A stretch of DNA of 64,000 nucleotides from Paenalcaligenes hermetiae (GTDB taxonomy: Bacteria > Pseudomonadota > Gammaproteobacteria > Burkholderiales > Burkholderiaceae_B), in the NCBI RefSeq assembly GCF_039543645.1, contig NZ_BAABKD010000011.1, positions 310,001 through 374,000 of the forward strand, written 5' to 3'. Below are positions 16,101 through 24,725 of the stretch, one piece after another. A program made the position numbers and the translations under genes. The notes beneath the pieces are model-generated. The model ran no database searches. It was not told the origin of the DNA and saw nothing but the letters and a program-made list of their open reading frames with translations. Position 1 is the stretch's first letter; each line of letters begins with the position of its first letter.

Positions 16101-16433
16101 TTACCCCTGATCTAAACGCCACCTCATGCTCTTCGGTAGAATGTCAAACTCTTCCTCTAGCTGGTATATCACAGGTCTTCCTCCAAGACCAAAAACATCT
16201 GATTTATGCATCTGAATACCAAAAGGTTTATATTTCCCCTTCTTCAGATGAAAAACATCAAGTGGCGCCTCGGTAAAACATACGCAAATGTATTGACCTT
16301 TTATAAACCCATTTCCCCCCTTTACTGCATCAGTAACAATTATTTGAAGCAAAATTTCAGCGGCCTCTTCATAGCAGTCCCCTTTAGTCCAATGAACCAA
16401 ATAATCTGAAATATCATCTCTCACTAAACACAC
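16101..16433 (-). pseudogene. AbiGi-like (abortive infection) protein, C-terminally truncated
   Basis: A 110-residue frame beginning RDDISDYLVHWTKGDCYEEA, with GQYICVCFTEAPLDVF and FGLGGRPVIYQLEEEFDILP. This resembles the N-terminal part of proteins annotated as AbiGi-type or related accessory proteins near phage-defence genes. Such proteins normally run well past the final MRWR motif, where this frame turns into RLDQG and stops. A ribosome-binding purine run (AAGGAGG) precedes the start by a few bases, so a peptide could still be made. It lies upstream of the SLATT fragment on the same strand, suggesting both came from one defence locus carried by the prophage. Confidence 0.55.
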
Positions 16434-16926
16434 CTCCTTACTAGTTGTAACTTATAAGGATGATACCCCACGTCTAAAGGTGTCGAAATAGCCAACACAA
16501 ACCAAAATCTAAACAACCCAAAAAACGGAATCCAGCCAACTATCAAGGATTCCTTGACAACTCAAACGGCAGCGAAACCAACCTGGCGTAGCCGAAGCTG
16601 TAGCTTGTGGTAAGTGCGGTTAGACGATCGATAATCGGCCAGAGTGCGGCTTATGGGGAGCCGACCTTGGGTGCGATAAGCAAGATCATTTTCCCTGAGA
16701 CAAGAAAAGGTCAATCAATCTATCTCTACCTGTAGAGACAAAGGAGACTCAGGCGCTTCTACAGTCGTACTTAGATGGCCTTGATGGCTGGAACTACCCC
16801 TAACGAGGAAATACTTTAAAAGGCTTTTCCTGAGAGGTTTTATATAGATGACATATCAAAAAACGATCTAATAGAACGCTACCAGGCTATGCAAGTAGAA
16901 GCCCTCTGGGCTCACTGAGGACAGCA
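16434..16926. other. Degenerate phage sequence without intact genes
   Basis: No long frame is present. At 16720-16803 on the plus strand an open stretch reads PVETKETQALLQSYLDGLDG and ends at TAA, which looks like the tail end of a small phage protein. The rest shows scattered stops in all frames. I see no convincing promoter, RNA gene or repeat. Confidence 0.5.
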
Positions 16927-17066
16927 ATGAATAAACTGAAGCGCTACACAATGGGTCGTGTTACCCTACTGAAAGGGCACCACTACAAGGCGCTGATATT
17001 GTCGAATGCCCAAATGGCAAATTTTTACGCTATGAGGATATGGAAAGCTTCACGAGAAAAACATGA
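16927..17066 (+). pseudogene. Small phage protein, frameshifted
   Basis: The plus strand begins MNKLKRYTMG after a purine-rich GAGGACAGCA. In another frame it then reads GADIVECPNGKFLRYEDMES and ends at TGA. The two halves join as the common small phage protein pattern 'MNK-KRY…G-FVRYED', so the gene is broken by an indel near 16985. Its function in phages is unknown to me. Confidence 0.5.
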
Positions 17067-17596
17067 TGAATAGAAGTGAGAAAATTGGTTCTCGTCCTTA
17101 GTCTCGTCTTCAACATATCGAACCGAGCAATTTTTATCCTGAATATGAGCTAGACCCGAGTGGTACATTTTCTCATGACGGGAAAACACAACAAACGTAC
17201 GGACGGATTATCGAACGTACGATTAAATCTTATCTGCCCCTTTCCTAAGAAGAAAACCTACTACCTCAAACCTTTGCATAATCATCCTGCTCCCAAATTT
17301 TCTTCAAGATGTCACCTTTTTGCAAGTCACAGCATCCATGCAAGCTTCTTTGTTCCAGACAAAGGATTTAACCATAATCCGGTTAAAAGCTCTCTTTCTT
17401 CCTGTTCACTTTTACGCTCTTTGTACAATATGTTGTGCATTCTCTGCATTTTTGCGACAAGAGCTGTGGTTTTTGGTAAAAAACTAACCCTTAGTAGAAA
17501 AACATGCTTTTATTGGTTTTGTCCCTATAAATAGACTATTCTAGTTACAACTAAATCACACTAATCGGTATATTTATTTTTATTTAGAGGCACATC
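17067..17596. other. Right edge of the prophage remnant and pntA upstream region
   Basis: A plus-strand open stretch near 17130-17247 (FYPEYELDPSGTFSHDGKTQ) may be one more phage fragment. Beyond about 17250 the sequence is AT-rich and codes for nothing I can support. The 375-base open frame starting at 17160 looks fortuitous. The last 100 bases before pntA should hold its promoter, but no consensus -35/-10 pair stands out. I found no copy of the tRNA-Leu 3' end to mark an attachment site. Confidence 0.4.
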
Positions 17597-19144
17597 ATGA
17601 GGATAGGAATCCCCAAGGAGACACTACCCGGTGAGACACGTGTTGCAGCGACGCCTAAAACGGTTGAGCAACTCGTTAAGCTCGGCTATGAAGTTTTAGT
17701 AGAGCATGAAGCGGGTAAAACAGCACATCTAGAAGACCACGCCTACGCCGAAGCTGGCGCCAGGTTAGTGGATCGGAATGACGCATGGGCATGCCCCATC
17801 ATATTCAAAGTCAATCCACCCAGTGATGCTGCGGTAGATTTGCTGCAACCTAATACCATTTTAATTAGCTTTTTTTGGCCCGCATTAAATGAGAAGCTTC
17901 TCCAAAAGCTTCAAGATAAGCGCATTACTGTACTTGCGATGGATATGGTGCCACGCATGTCCCGCGCCCAAGCGATGGACGCCTTATCTTCTATGGCAAA
18001 TATTAGCGGGTATCGGGCTGTGGTAGAAGCTGCTAGCGAGTTTGGACGCTTTTTTACTGGCCAAATCACTGCCGCCGGACGCGTGCCCCCTGCTGAAGTT
18101 TTAGTCATCGGAGCAGGTGTTGCTGGCTTATCAGCGATTGGCGCGGCTATGCAATTGGGTGCGATCGTTAAGGCTTTTGATACACGCCTAGAAGTCGCTG
18201 AGCAAATTGAATCCATGGGGGGCGAGTTTCTTAAGCTGGACTTCCCTATCCAAGACAGCGGTAGCGGAGACGGCTATGCCAGTACCATGAGCGATGAGTT
18301 TATCGCTGCCGAAATGAAGCTTTTTGCCGAGCAAGCTAAGCAAGTCGATATTATTATTACGACAGCGGCTATCCCTGGCAAAGCCGCACCGGTTTTAATC
18401 ACCAAAGAAATGGTCGACAGCATGAAACCTGGTTCGGTCATTGTTGACTTAGCGGCGCCCACGGGTGGGAACTGTGAGTACACCGTGGCAGACAAAATGA
18501 TTGTCACTGACAATGGCGTAAAGGTGATCGGTTATACCGACCTAGTGAACCGCCTACCGGGTCAATCGTCTCAACTCTACTCCACCAACTTGGCTAACCT
18601 TGCCAAGCTCATGACCCCTAATAAAGATGGGGAAATGAAACTGGATTTTGAAGACCCTATCGTGCGTAACATGACGCTAACCCATGATGGTGAGCTCATG
18701 TACCCCCCGCCACCCATTCAGGTGTCAGCCGCTCCCGCAGCACCTAAAGCCAAACCTGCTGCAGCCATCAAAAAAGAACCACCTAAACCCACGCCTCTTT
18801 GGAAAAAGCTGGTGCCGCTTGGGGTGGCAGCCCTCTTTTTCTTATGGTTAGGTGCTAATGCGCCAGCCGCTTTCTTAAACCACATGATTGTTTTTGTGCT
18901 CTCATGTGTAGTGGGTTATTACGTGGTGTGGAACGTTACTCACTCTCTGCATACGCCGCTTATGTCCGTTACTAATGCCATTTCAGGCATCATTGTAGTC
19001 GGTGCGCTCTTACAAATTGGTCAGGGTAATTGGTTTATATCCATTCTGGCTTTTATCGCGATCCTCATTGCCAGCATCAATATTTTTGGCGGTTTTTACG
19101 TCACACGCCGCATGCTGAAAATGTTCCGCAAAGACAACAACTAA
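17597..19144 (+). CDS. pntA: NAD(P) transhydrogenase subunit alpha
   Basis: Alpha subunit of the proton-translocating transhydrogenase that reduces NADP+ with NADH at the inner membrane. It is full length at 515 residues. The N-terminal alanine-dehydrogenase/PNT domain opens MRIGIPKETLPGETRVAATP. The NAD-binding Rossmann motif is VIGAGVAGLSAIGAA near residues 170-185. A Pro/Ala/Lys linker follows at about 372-400, then four C-terminal membrane helices. The undivided form with membrane helices matches the E. coli-type two-gene enzyme rather than the split PntAA/PntAB form. AGAGG precedes the ATG. pntB follows after 19 bases. Confidence 0.97.
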   Translation: MRIGIPKETLPGETRVAATPKTVEQLVKLGYEVLVEHEAGKTAHLEDHAYAEAGARLVDRNDAWACPIIFKVNPPSDAAVDLLQPNTILISFFWPALNEKLLQKLQDKRITVLAMDMVPRMSRAQAMDALSSMANISGYRAVVEAASEFGRFFTGQITAAGRVPPAEVLVIGAGVAGLSAIGAAMQLGAIVKAFDTRLEVAEQIESMGGEFLKLDFPIQDSGSGDGYASTMSDEFIAAEMKLFAEQAKQVDIIITTAAIPGKAAPVLITKEMVDSMKPGSVIVDLAAPTGGNCEYTVADKMIVTDNGVKVIGYTDLVNRLPGQSSQLYSTNLANLAKLMTPNKDGEMKLDFEDPIVRNMTLTHDGELMYPPPPIQVSAAPAAPKAKPAAAIKKEPPKPTPLWKKLVPLGVAALFFLWLGANAPAAFLNHMIVFVLSCVVGYYVVWNVTHSLHTPLMSVTNAISGIIVVGALLQIGQGNWFISILAFIAILIASINIFGGFYVTRRMLKMFRKDNN

Positions 19145-19163
19145 GCGCAGGAGTTAAACAACT

Positions 19164-20540
19164 ATGTCTCAAGGTTTAGTCACTGCAGCTTATATTGTTG
19201 CAGCCGTCCTTTTTATACTGAGCTTGGCGGGTCTATCGCGCCAAGAGTCCGCTAAAAACGGGAATTACTTTGGTATCGCCGGTATGGCAATTGCTTTAAT
19301 TGCCACCATCTTCAGTGATAGCGCTTCCGGCTTTGCTTGGATTATCATTGCCATGGCCATCGGTGCCGTCATTGGTATCTATAAAGCGCAACGCGTAGAA
19401 ATGACGCAAATGCCCGAATTGATCGCGCTGCTGCATAGCTTTGTGGGTATGGCAGCCGTTTTAGTTGGGTATAACAGCTATTTGGATGCCCATAATGTGC
19501 CAGCCGATATGCATACCATTCACTTGGTCGAGGTCTTTATCGGTGTCTTTATTGGTGCCGTCACGTTTACGGGATCCATTGTGGCCTTTGGTAAACTCAA
19601 TGGCAAAATTCCCAGCAAACCCCTTGCTTTGCCAAACAAGCACTTGTTGAACCTTGCTGCAATTGTGGTATCCGTACTGCTTTTAGTTTGGTTCATGAAA
19701 GTAGATGGCTCAATCTTCCCATTACTGCTCATGACCCTTATTGCTTTTGCTTTTGGCTGGCATTTGGTCGCAGCGATTGGGGGAGCCGACATGCCAGTCG
19801 TGGTTTCTATGCTGAACTCCTACTCTGGCTGGGCTGCGGCTGCCGCGGGCTTTATGCTAGAAAATGATTTGCTTATCGTTACCGGTGCTTTGGTAGGATC
19901 TTCGGGCGCGATTTTATCCTACATCATGTGTAAAGCAATGAACCGCTCCTTTATTTCTGTAATCGCAGGCGGTTTTGGTAGTGATGGCAGCGCTAGCCAA
20001 GCAGAAGAAACCGAAGGGGAGCACCGTGAAATCCAACCAGCAGAGGTCGCCGACCTACTCAAAAATGCTTCATCCGTGATTATCACCCCCGGTTACGGCA
20101 TGGCCGTTGCTCATGCACAAAACGCCGTGGCTGAAATCACCAGCATTTTGCGTCGTGATGGTATCAATGTCCGCTTTGGTATCCACCCCGTTGCGGGACG
20201 TTTACCTGGGCATATGAACGTACTCTTAGCCGAGGCCAAAGTCCCCTACGATATTGTGTTAGAGATGGACGAAATCAACGAGGACTTTGCGGATACCGAT
20301 GTGGTATTAGTGATAGGGGCAAATGATACCGTTAACCCCGCTGCTGCCACAGACCCTCATAGTCCGATTGCAGGCATGCCCGTTTTACATGTCTGGGAAG
20401 CCAAAAACGTAGTGGTATTTAAACGCTCGATGAGCTCAGGCTATGCGGGTGTTCAAAACCCCTTGTTCTTTAATGACAATACTTTTATGTGCTTTGGCGA
20501 TGCGAAAGAAACCGTAGAACAAATCCAAAAGGCCCTATAA
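19164..20540 (+). CDS. pntB: NAD(P) transhydrogenase subunit beta
   Basis: Beta subunit of the transhydrogenase: nine or so N-terminal membrane helices (to about residue 265) that form the proton path, then the soluble NADP(H)-binding domain III. The latter has the motifs VIITPGYGMAVAHAQ, RFGIHPVAGRLPGHMNVLLAEA and VLVIGANDTVNPAA. The 458-residue length is standard. It is translated from the same transcript as pntA, with an AGGAGT ribosome-binding site in the 19-base gap. A strong terminator follows. Confidence 0.97.
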   Translation: MSQGLVTAAYIVAAVLFILSLAGLSRQESAKNGNYFGIAGMAIALIATIFSDSASGFAWIIIAMAIGAVIGIYKAQRVEMTQMPELIALLHSFVGMAAVLVGYNSYLDAHNVPADMHTIHLVEVFIGVFIGAVTFTGSIVAFGKLNGKIPSKPLALPNKHLLNLAAIVVSVLLLVWFMKVDGSIFPLLLMTLIAFAFGWHLVAAIGGADMPVVVSMLNSYSGWAAAAAGFMLENDLLIVTGALVGSSGAILSYIMCKAMNRSFISVIAGGFGSDGSASQAEETEGEHREIQPAEVADLLKNASSVIITPGYGMAVAHAQNAVAEITSILRRDGINVRFGIHPVAGRLPGHMNVLLAEAKVPYDIVLEMDEINEDFADTDVVLVIGANDTVNPAAATDPHSPIAGMPVLHVWEAKNVVVFKRSMSSGYAGVQNPLFFNDNTFMCFGDAKETVEQIQKAL

Positions 20541-20560
20541 GTCCTGCTATGTTCAGCCTT

Positions 20561-20589
20561 AGCCCCTTGGTCTCCAAGGGGCTTTTTTT
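20561..20589 (+). terminator. Intrinsic terminator of pntAB
   Basis: The stem AGCCCCTTGG/CCAAGGGGCT is followed by TTTTTTT, about 20 bases after the pntB stop. The minus-strand flavoprotein-like gene ends at its 3' edge. Confidence 0.9.
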
Positions 20590-21058
20590 ATCCTAGTAGT
20601 TGATTCTGGGGCAAATGGCGTGCCTGACCAAAGCCCGCGACCAATCGTCCTTGTGTGGGCGAGAGCGCCACTAAATTAAAATCCTTAAAATCAAACAAAA
20701 AAGCCATATCGGGAAAGCGCTGAATATACACGCTTTGTGCTGGCTCCCACTCAGGCGATGATTTGGATAAAAACCGAGCTTGCACCTGATAGCTGACGCG
20801 AGCCAAATCATGGACTGGCTCACCTACACGCTCCGCGGCACAGACTCCAATCGAGGCCAAGGGACGAGCTTGTAAATGCTGTGTATGTGCAGCTAAAGCA
20901 CTAATATGGATCAACAATGTATGCGTTTGCTTACACACTGCAAACGGTACCGTTGAAATAAACGGGTGTCCTTGTTCATCCAGAGTAGCTAAACTAGCAA
21001 TACGCTGCTGCGTTAACAAATGCGCTAATACGACCTGCCAGCTCGATGAATCTGTCAT
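20588..21058 (-). CDS. Pyridoxamine 5'-phosphate oxidase-like split-barrel protein
   Basis: A 156-residue protein of the FMN-binding split-barrel superfamily. The N-terminal part reads LLTQQRIASLATLDEQGHPFISTVPFAV, the standard beta-barrel start of PNPOx-like and HugZ-type haem utilisation proteins. The C-terminal part (FPDMAFLFDFKDFNLVALSP) also fits the HugZ/DUF2470-linked group, but the DUF2470 extension is absent. A role in FMN-, F420- or haem-linked redox is possible, and the substrate cannot be inferred. It diverges from bioF with a short shared region (about 60 bases if bioF starts at 21122). Confidence 0.75.
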   Translation of the reverse strand: MTDSSSWQVVLAHLLTQQRIASLATLDEQGHPFISTVPFAVCKQTHTLLIHISALAAHTQHLQARPLASIGVCAAERVGEPVHDLARVSYQVQARFLSKSSPEWEPAQSVYIQRFPDMAFLFDFKDFNLVALSPTQGRLVAGFGQARHLPQNQLLG

Positions 21059-21121
21059 GTTTTTACCTTTATGCTATGGTTGCTTGAGTTAAACTTATTT
21101 GCTTTGATTACTGTTTTGCTC

Positions 21122-22282
21122 ATGCAACATCGTATCCAACAACGTCTGCAACAACAACACGCGCACCAGCGCTATCGCCAACGTCCGCTCTTAACCGGAC
21201 CTCAAAGCACACAAACCACCTTGGGGCAGCAAGCGGTGGTTAATTTCAGCGCTAATGATTATTTAGGTTTGGCCAACCACCCCAAGGTCATTCATGCTCT
21301 ACAGCAAGGGGCAGAAAAATGGGGCGTAGGCGCCGGTGCAGCGCATTTAGTATCTGGGCACTTGTCACCCCACGAAGACCTAGAGCAAGCTTTAGCCTCT
21401 CTGACAAACCGTCCTCGCGCCCTACTGTTTTCGACTGGCTATATGGCCAACCTTGCAGTTATCAGTAGCCTTATGGAAAAAACGGATACAGCGCTGCATG
21501 ACCGTCTTAACCATGCGTCTTTACTTGATGGTGGGCGCTTGGCGGGCTGCCGTTTCTTACGCTATCAACATGTGGATATGGATCACCTGCAATAGCGCCT
21601 ACAACGCGCAAAAGGTAAAACGCTGATTGTTAGCGACGGGGTATTTAGCATGGATGGTGATATCGCCCCCCTGCACGAACTGGTTCATATTGCCCAGCAA
21701 CATCAAAGCTTATTGATGATTGACGACGCCCATGGCTTCGGCGTACTCGGTCAAAAAGGTGCGGGTAGCATAGAAGAAGCCGCCTTAACCACAGACAAGG
21801 TTCCCATTTTAATGGGGACCCTAGGTAAAGCGCTAGGGACCTCTGGGGCTTTTGTCGCTGGTGATACCGCACTGATTGAGTACCTGATCCAGTTTGCACG
21901 GCCTTATATTTATACTACCGCCTCTTCGCCCGCACTAGCTTGTGCCAGCTTAGCGGCATTAGAGCTGTTAGAGCAAGAAGCCTGGCGACGCCAGCATTTG
22001 CACGCACTAATCCAGTATTTTCAATCTCGGGCACAACACTATGCGCTTCCCGTTATGCCTAGTCGCACTCCAATTCAGCCTATTGTGATTGGGGATAACG
22101 CACAAACGATGCGGCTCGCTCAAGCACTGCAGGTGCATGGTTTTTTAGTGGGGGCGATTCGTCCGCCCACCGTGCCCGAGGGCTCGGCCCGCTTACGTAT
22201 TACCTTAAGCGCGGCTCACCAGCCTGAACACATTGACGCGCTGTTAATGACCTTACAACGCTTATGGAAACCTCAGTCATGA
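21122..22282 (+). pseudogene. bioF: 8-amino-7-oxononanoate synthase, interrupted by an amber codon
   Basis: First biotin-ring precursor enzyme, which condenses pimeloyl-ACP (or -CoA) with alanine using PLP. The N-terminal half (ANDYLGLANHPKVIHAL, GAGAAHLVSGHLSPHEDLE) and C-terminal half (IVSDGVFSMDGD, DDAHGFGVLGQKG, the PLP-lysine region MGTLGKALGTSG) are in one frame but separated by TAG at 21593-21595. Both sides are otherwise intact, so a CAG-to-TAG change or suppressor read-through fits, and a sequencing error is also possible. I take the ATG at 21122, since an upstream ATG at 21071 adds an unusual hydrophobic lead. The 3' end overlaps the next gene by ATGA. Confidence 0.85.
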
Positions 22283-22938
22283 CCCCGATTTATTTACTTA
22301 ACGGTTGGGGCATGAATCAACATGTGTTGACGCCCTTACAACAAGCACTCGAACTCCCTGAGCAACAGCTACTTTGCATGCGGGATTATATCGCTAAAGA
22401 TCTAGCTCATAGCCTACAGCATTTGCGCGCACGCATCCCCCCACAGTCCATTGTTATTGGTTGGTCGCTAGGGGTCATGCTAGCCCTGCAATTGGCTTTA
22501 TCGCACCCCCTACGTGCTGTCATCACCCTAGGTAATGAGTGTGCACGCATTTTACGCCCAGGAGGGTATTTTTTATTCAGTAGTGTGCTTGAGGGCAGCC
22601 TCTACGAGCTCAAAAACAGCTGGGCTCAAGTCGACGATGCGCAACATGTAAATCATTTTCGAACGGCATCGGCCTATACCCAACTTTGCCAAGCCAGTCC
22701 CCTTGTCATACAACACTTACATGCCCAAGAGTATGTGTATTTTTATGATCATTTACGGCAATTGCGCCATGAGCTAAAACAACTCGGAGCCAATCACCTG
22801 CATGCAGGACGACGCCCTCACTTGGCCGCCAAAGACCGTTTACAACGATTACAAGCCGCGTATGATACCTATAGAAGACCACAAGGCTTACCTGCCACGT
22901 GGCATATTATTCACTTATTACTTAGAAAACCATCATGA
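22279..22938 (+). pseudogene. Chimera of BioH N-terminus and BioC C-terminus
   Basis: This 219-residue frame is a fusion produced by deletion. Residues 1 to about 80 are an alpha/beta-hydrolase start of BioH type (YLLNGWGMNQHV, nucleophile motif GWSLGVMLALQLA). From about residue 85 the sequence is the C-terminal part of BioC malonyl-ACP methyltransferase (ARILRPGGYFLFSSVLEGSL, WAQVDDAQHVN, LKQLGANHLHAGR). The hydrolase lacks its Asp and His, and the methyltransferase lacks its SAM-binding N-terminus, so neither activity is expected. The start is an ATGA overlap with bioF and the end an ATGA overlap with bioD, so the reading frame survived. The original order was bioF-bioH-bioC-bioD. Confidence 0.85.
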
Positions 22939-23627
22939 GCAACCCGGCTTTTTTTATAACTGGCACTGATACCGACGCCGGTAAAACCACCATTGCCGGC
23001 GGTTTGTTATACGCCGCCCAGCAACAGGGGCTAAGCACGCTTGCCACCAAACCAGTGGCCTCTGGCTGTTCGCTAAGCCCTGAAGGCTTACGTAATGCTG
23101 ATGCGCTGCATCTGCAGGCTTACTCCACCGTCTCTGCCGCCTATGAGGAAATCAACCCTTTTGCCTTTGAGCCTCCGATTGCCCCACATATCGCAGCCGC
23201 CAAAGAAAATCGCTTGCTTAACACGGCCAGCCTACTGCCTAAGGTTCAAGCAATCTTAGCCAAAGGGGCGGATTTTACTTTAGTAGAAGGTGCCGGCGGG
23301 TGGCATGTGCCTTTAAATCAAACGGAAAGACTGTCCGATCTCGCCTTGCAACTCCAGCTTCCTGTAATTTTAGTCGTAGGAATTCGTTTAGGCTGCATTA
23401 ACCATGCCTTATTGACCATGGATGCTATCCAACACGCCGGATTACCTTTAGCCGGGTGGGTAGCGAATCAAATCGAACCGCATACCGAAGCCGCCCAAGA
23501 AAACATTGATTGTTTAAAAATAAGCATGCGTGCCCCGTGTTTAGGGGTAATTCCTCATCAGCCACATCTAACAGCGGCGGATGTCGCACAACATATCGAT
23601 TTATCTCCTTTATTGTCAAAAGCATGA
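22935..23627 (+). CDS. bioD: Dethiobiotin synthetase
   Basis: ATP-dependent carboxylation of 7,8-diaminononanoate to dethiobiotin, the penultimate biotin step. The 230 residues begin with the P-loop FITGTDTDAGKTT (about residues 6-18). They have the substrate-binding TKPVASGC, the VEGAGGWHVPLN motif and the late GWVANQI block, all typical of BioD, at normal length. It is the only intact-looking enzyme in this biotin operon. It overlaps both neighbours by ATGA. With bioF, bioC/bioH and bioA broken it has no supply of substrate from de novo synthesis, so it is either decaying too or retained for another use. Confidence 0.95.
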   Translation: MSNPAFFITGTDTDAGKTTIAGGLLYAAQQQGLSTLATKPVASGCSLSPEGLRNADALHLQAYSTVSAAYEEINPFAFEPPIAPHIAAAKENRLLNTASLLPKVQAILAKGADFTLVEGAGGWHVPLNQTERLSDLALQLQLPVILVVGIRLGCINHALLTMDAIQHAGLPLAGWVANQIEPHTEAAQENIDCLKISMRAPCLGVIPHQPHLTAADVAQHIDLSPLLSKA

Positions 23628-24695
23628 ACAACGATCTTAACGCTCAATGGATGCAACGTGACTTAGCTGTGCTCTGGCACCCTTGTACCCAAATGAAGGA
23701 TCACGAGTGTATCCCCTTAATCCCGATTCAACGCGCCCAAGGCCTTTATTTAGAAGACTTTAATGGAAATCGTTATCTAGATGCGATTAGCTCTTGGTGG
23801 ACGACTTTGTTTGGGCATTGTCACCCCTACATTAATGAGCGCATCAAAGCTCAGGTCGACACTTTAGAGCATGTTATGTTAGCGGGCTTTAGTCATCAGC
23901 CGGTTATTGAGCTTTCCGAGCGCTTAGTCCACATCACGCCCACGGGCTTAAATCGTGTTTTTTATGCTGACAATGGCTCCTCAAGTATTGAGGTGGCGCT
24001 AAAAATGAGTCTGCATTATTGGCGCAATCAGGGCCAAAGCTGGGAGGACTATAGCCGCCATATGTTTACCCATATGGAAAAAGCGCTTGCTGAGCATCAC
24101 CATCATATTGCTGCGGTTATCCTTGAGCCTTTAGTGCAAGGGGCTGCAGGCATGTGTATGTATCACCCTCACCCCCGATTTCATGGTGCTTTCCAAAGGG
24201 CTTACCGGTGGCTACTTGCCTTTAGCAGCCGTACTTACCACCGACACCGTCTACGAAGCGTTTTATGACGATTATGAAAAACTCAATGGTTTTTTGCATT
24301 CGCACACGCACACAGGCAACCCCTTAGCTTGTGCCGCTGCCCTAGCGACCTTAGACTTAATTGAGCAAGAAAACATCATCCAAAAAAACCAACAAACAGC
24401 GCAATATATGGCACAAGCCACGGCACACCTTCATGATCACCCACATGTTGCCGAGGTACGCCAAACTGGCATGATTCTTGCTATTGAAATGGTCAAGGAC
24501 AAAGCAAGTAAAACCCCATTTGACTGGCGAGAACGCCGCGGGCTACGTGTTTTTAATCACGCTCTTAGCCAAGGCGTATTATTACGTCCCCTAGGAAATG
24601 TGATTTATTTTATGCCCCCGTATATTATCGAGAAATCACATATCGATCTTCTCGCTCAGGTCGCCAGCGACGGTATTGATCTAGCCGTACGCTAA
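23624..24695 (+). pseudogene. bioA: Adenosylmethionine-8-amino-7-oxononanoate transaminase with two deletions
   Basis: BioA uses SAM to aminate KAPA. The N-terminal part is clear (VLWHPCTQMKDHE, AISSWWTTLFGHCHPYIN, VFYADNGSSSIEVALKMS). Around 24030-24050 the protein jumps from HYWRNQG to SWEDYSRHMF, dropping the block that normally carries SYHGET. Near 24170, after GAAGMCMYHP, a second deletion changes frame and removes the DEIAVGFGRTG region. The C-terminal frame resumes with PDFMVLSKGLTGGYLPLAAVL, holding the PLP lysine. The gene cannot make an active enzyme. It overlaps bioD by ATGA. Confidence 0.87.
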
Positions 24696-24699
24696 CCCA

Positions 24700-24725
24700 A
24701 AGCTGGCTCCATGCCAGCTTGTTTA
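24700..24725 (+). terminator. Terminator after the biotin operon
   Basis: The stem AAGCTGGC/GCCAGCTT with loop TCCAT is followed by GTTT. It lies just after the bioA stop and before the convergent dbpA stop. The weak T-run lowers confidence. Confidence 0.6.

Noticed and set aside
17160..17534. A 124-codon open frame before pntA
   Set aside because: AT-rich with no ribosome-binding site, low-complexity Ser/Leu/Phe/Cys composition and no recognisable motif. It looks like chance in prophage-edge sequence.
16434..17596. A direct repeat of the tRNA-Leu 3' end marking attR
   Set aside because: No copy of the T-arm and acceptor end was found by eye; a weak resemblance near 17090-17110 is not enough.
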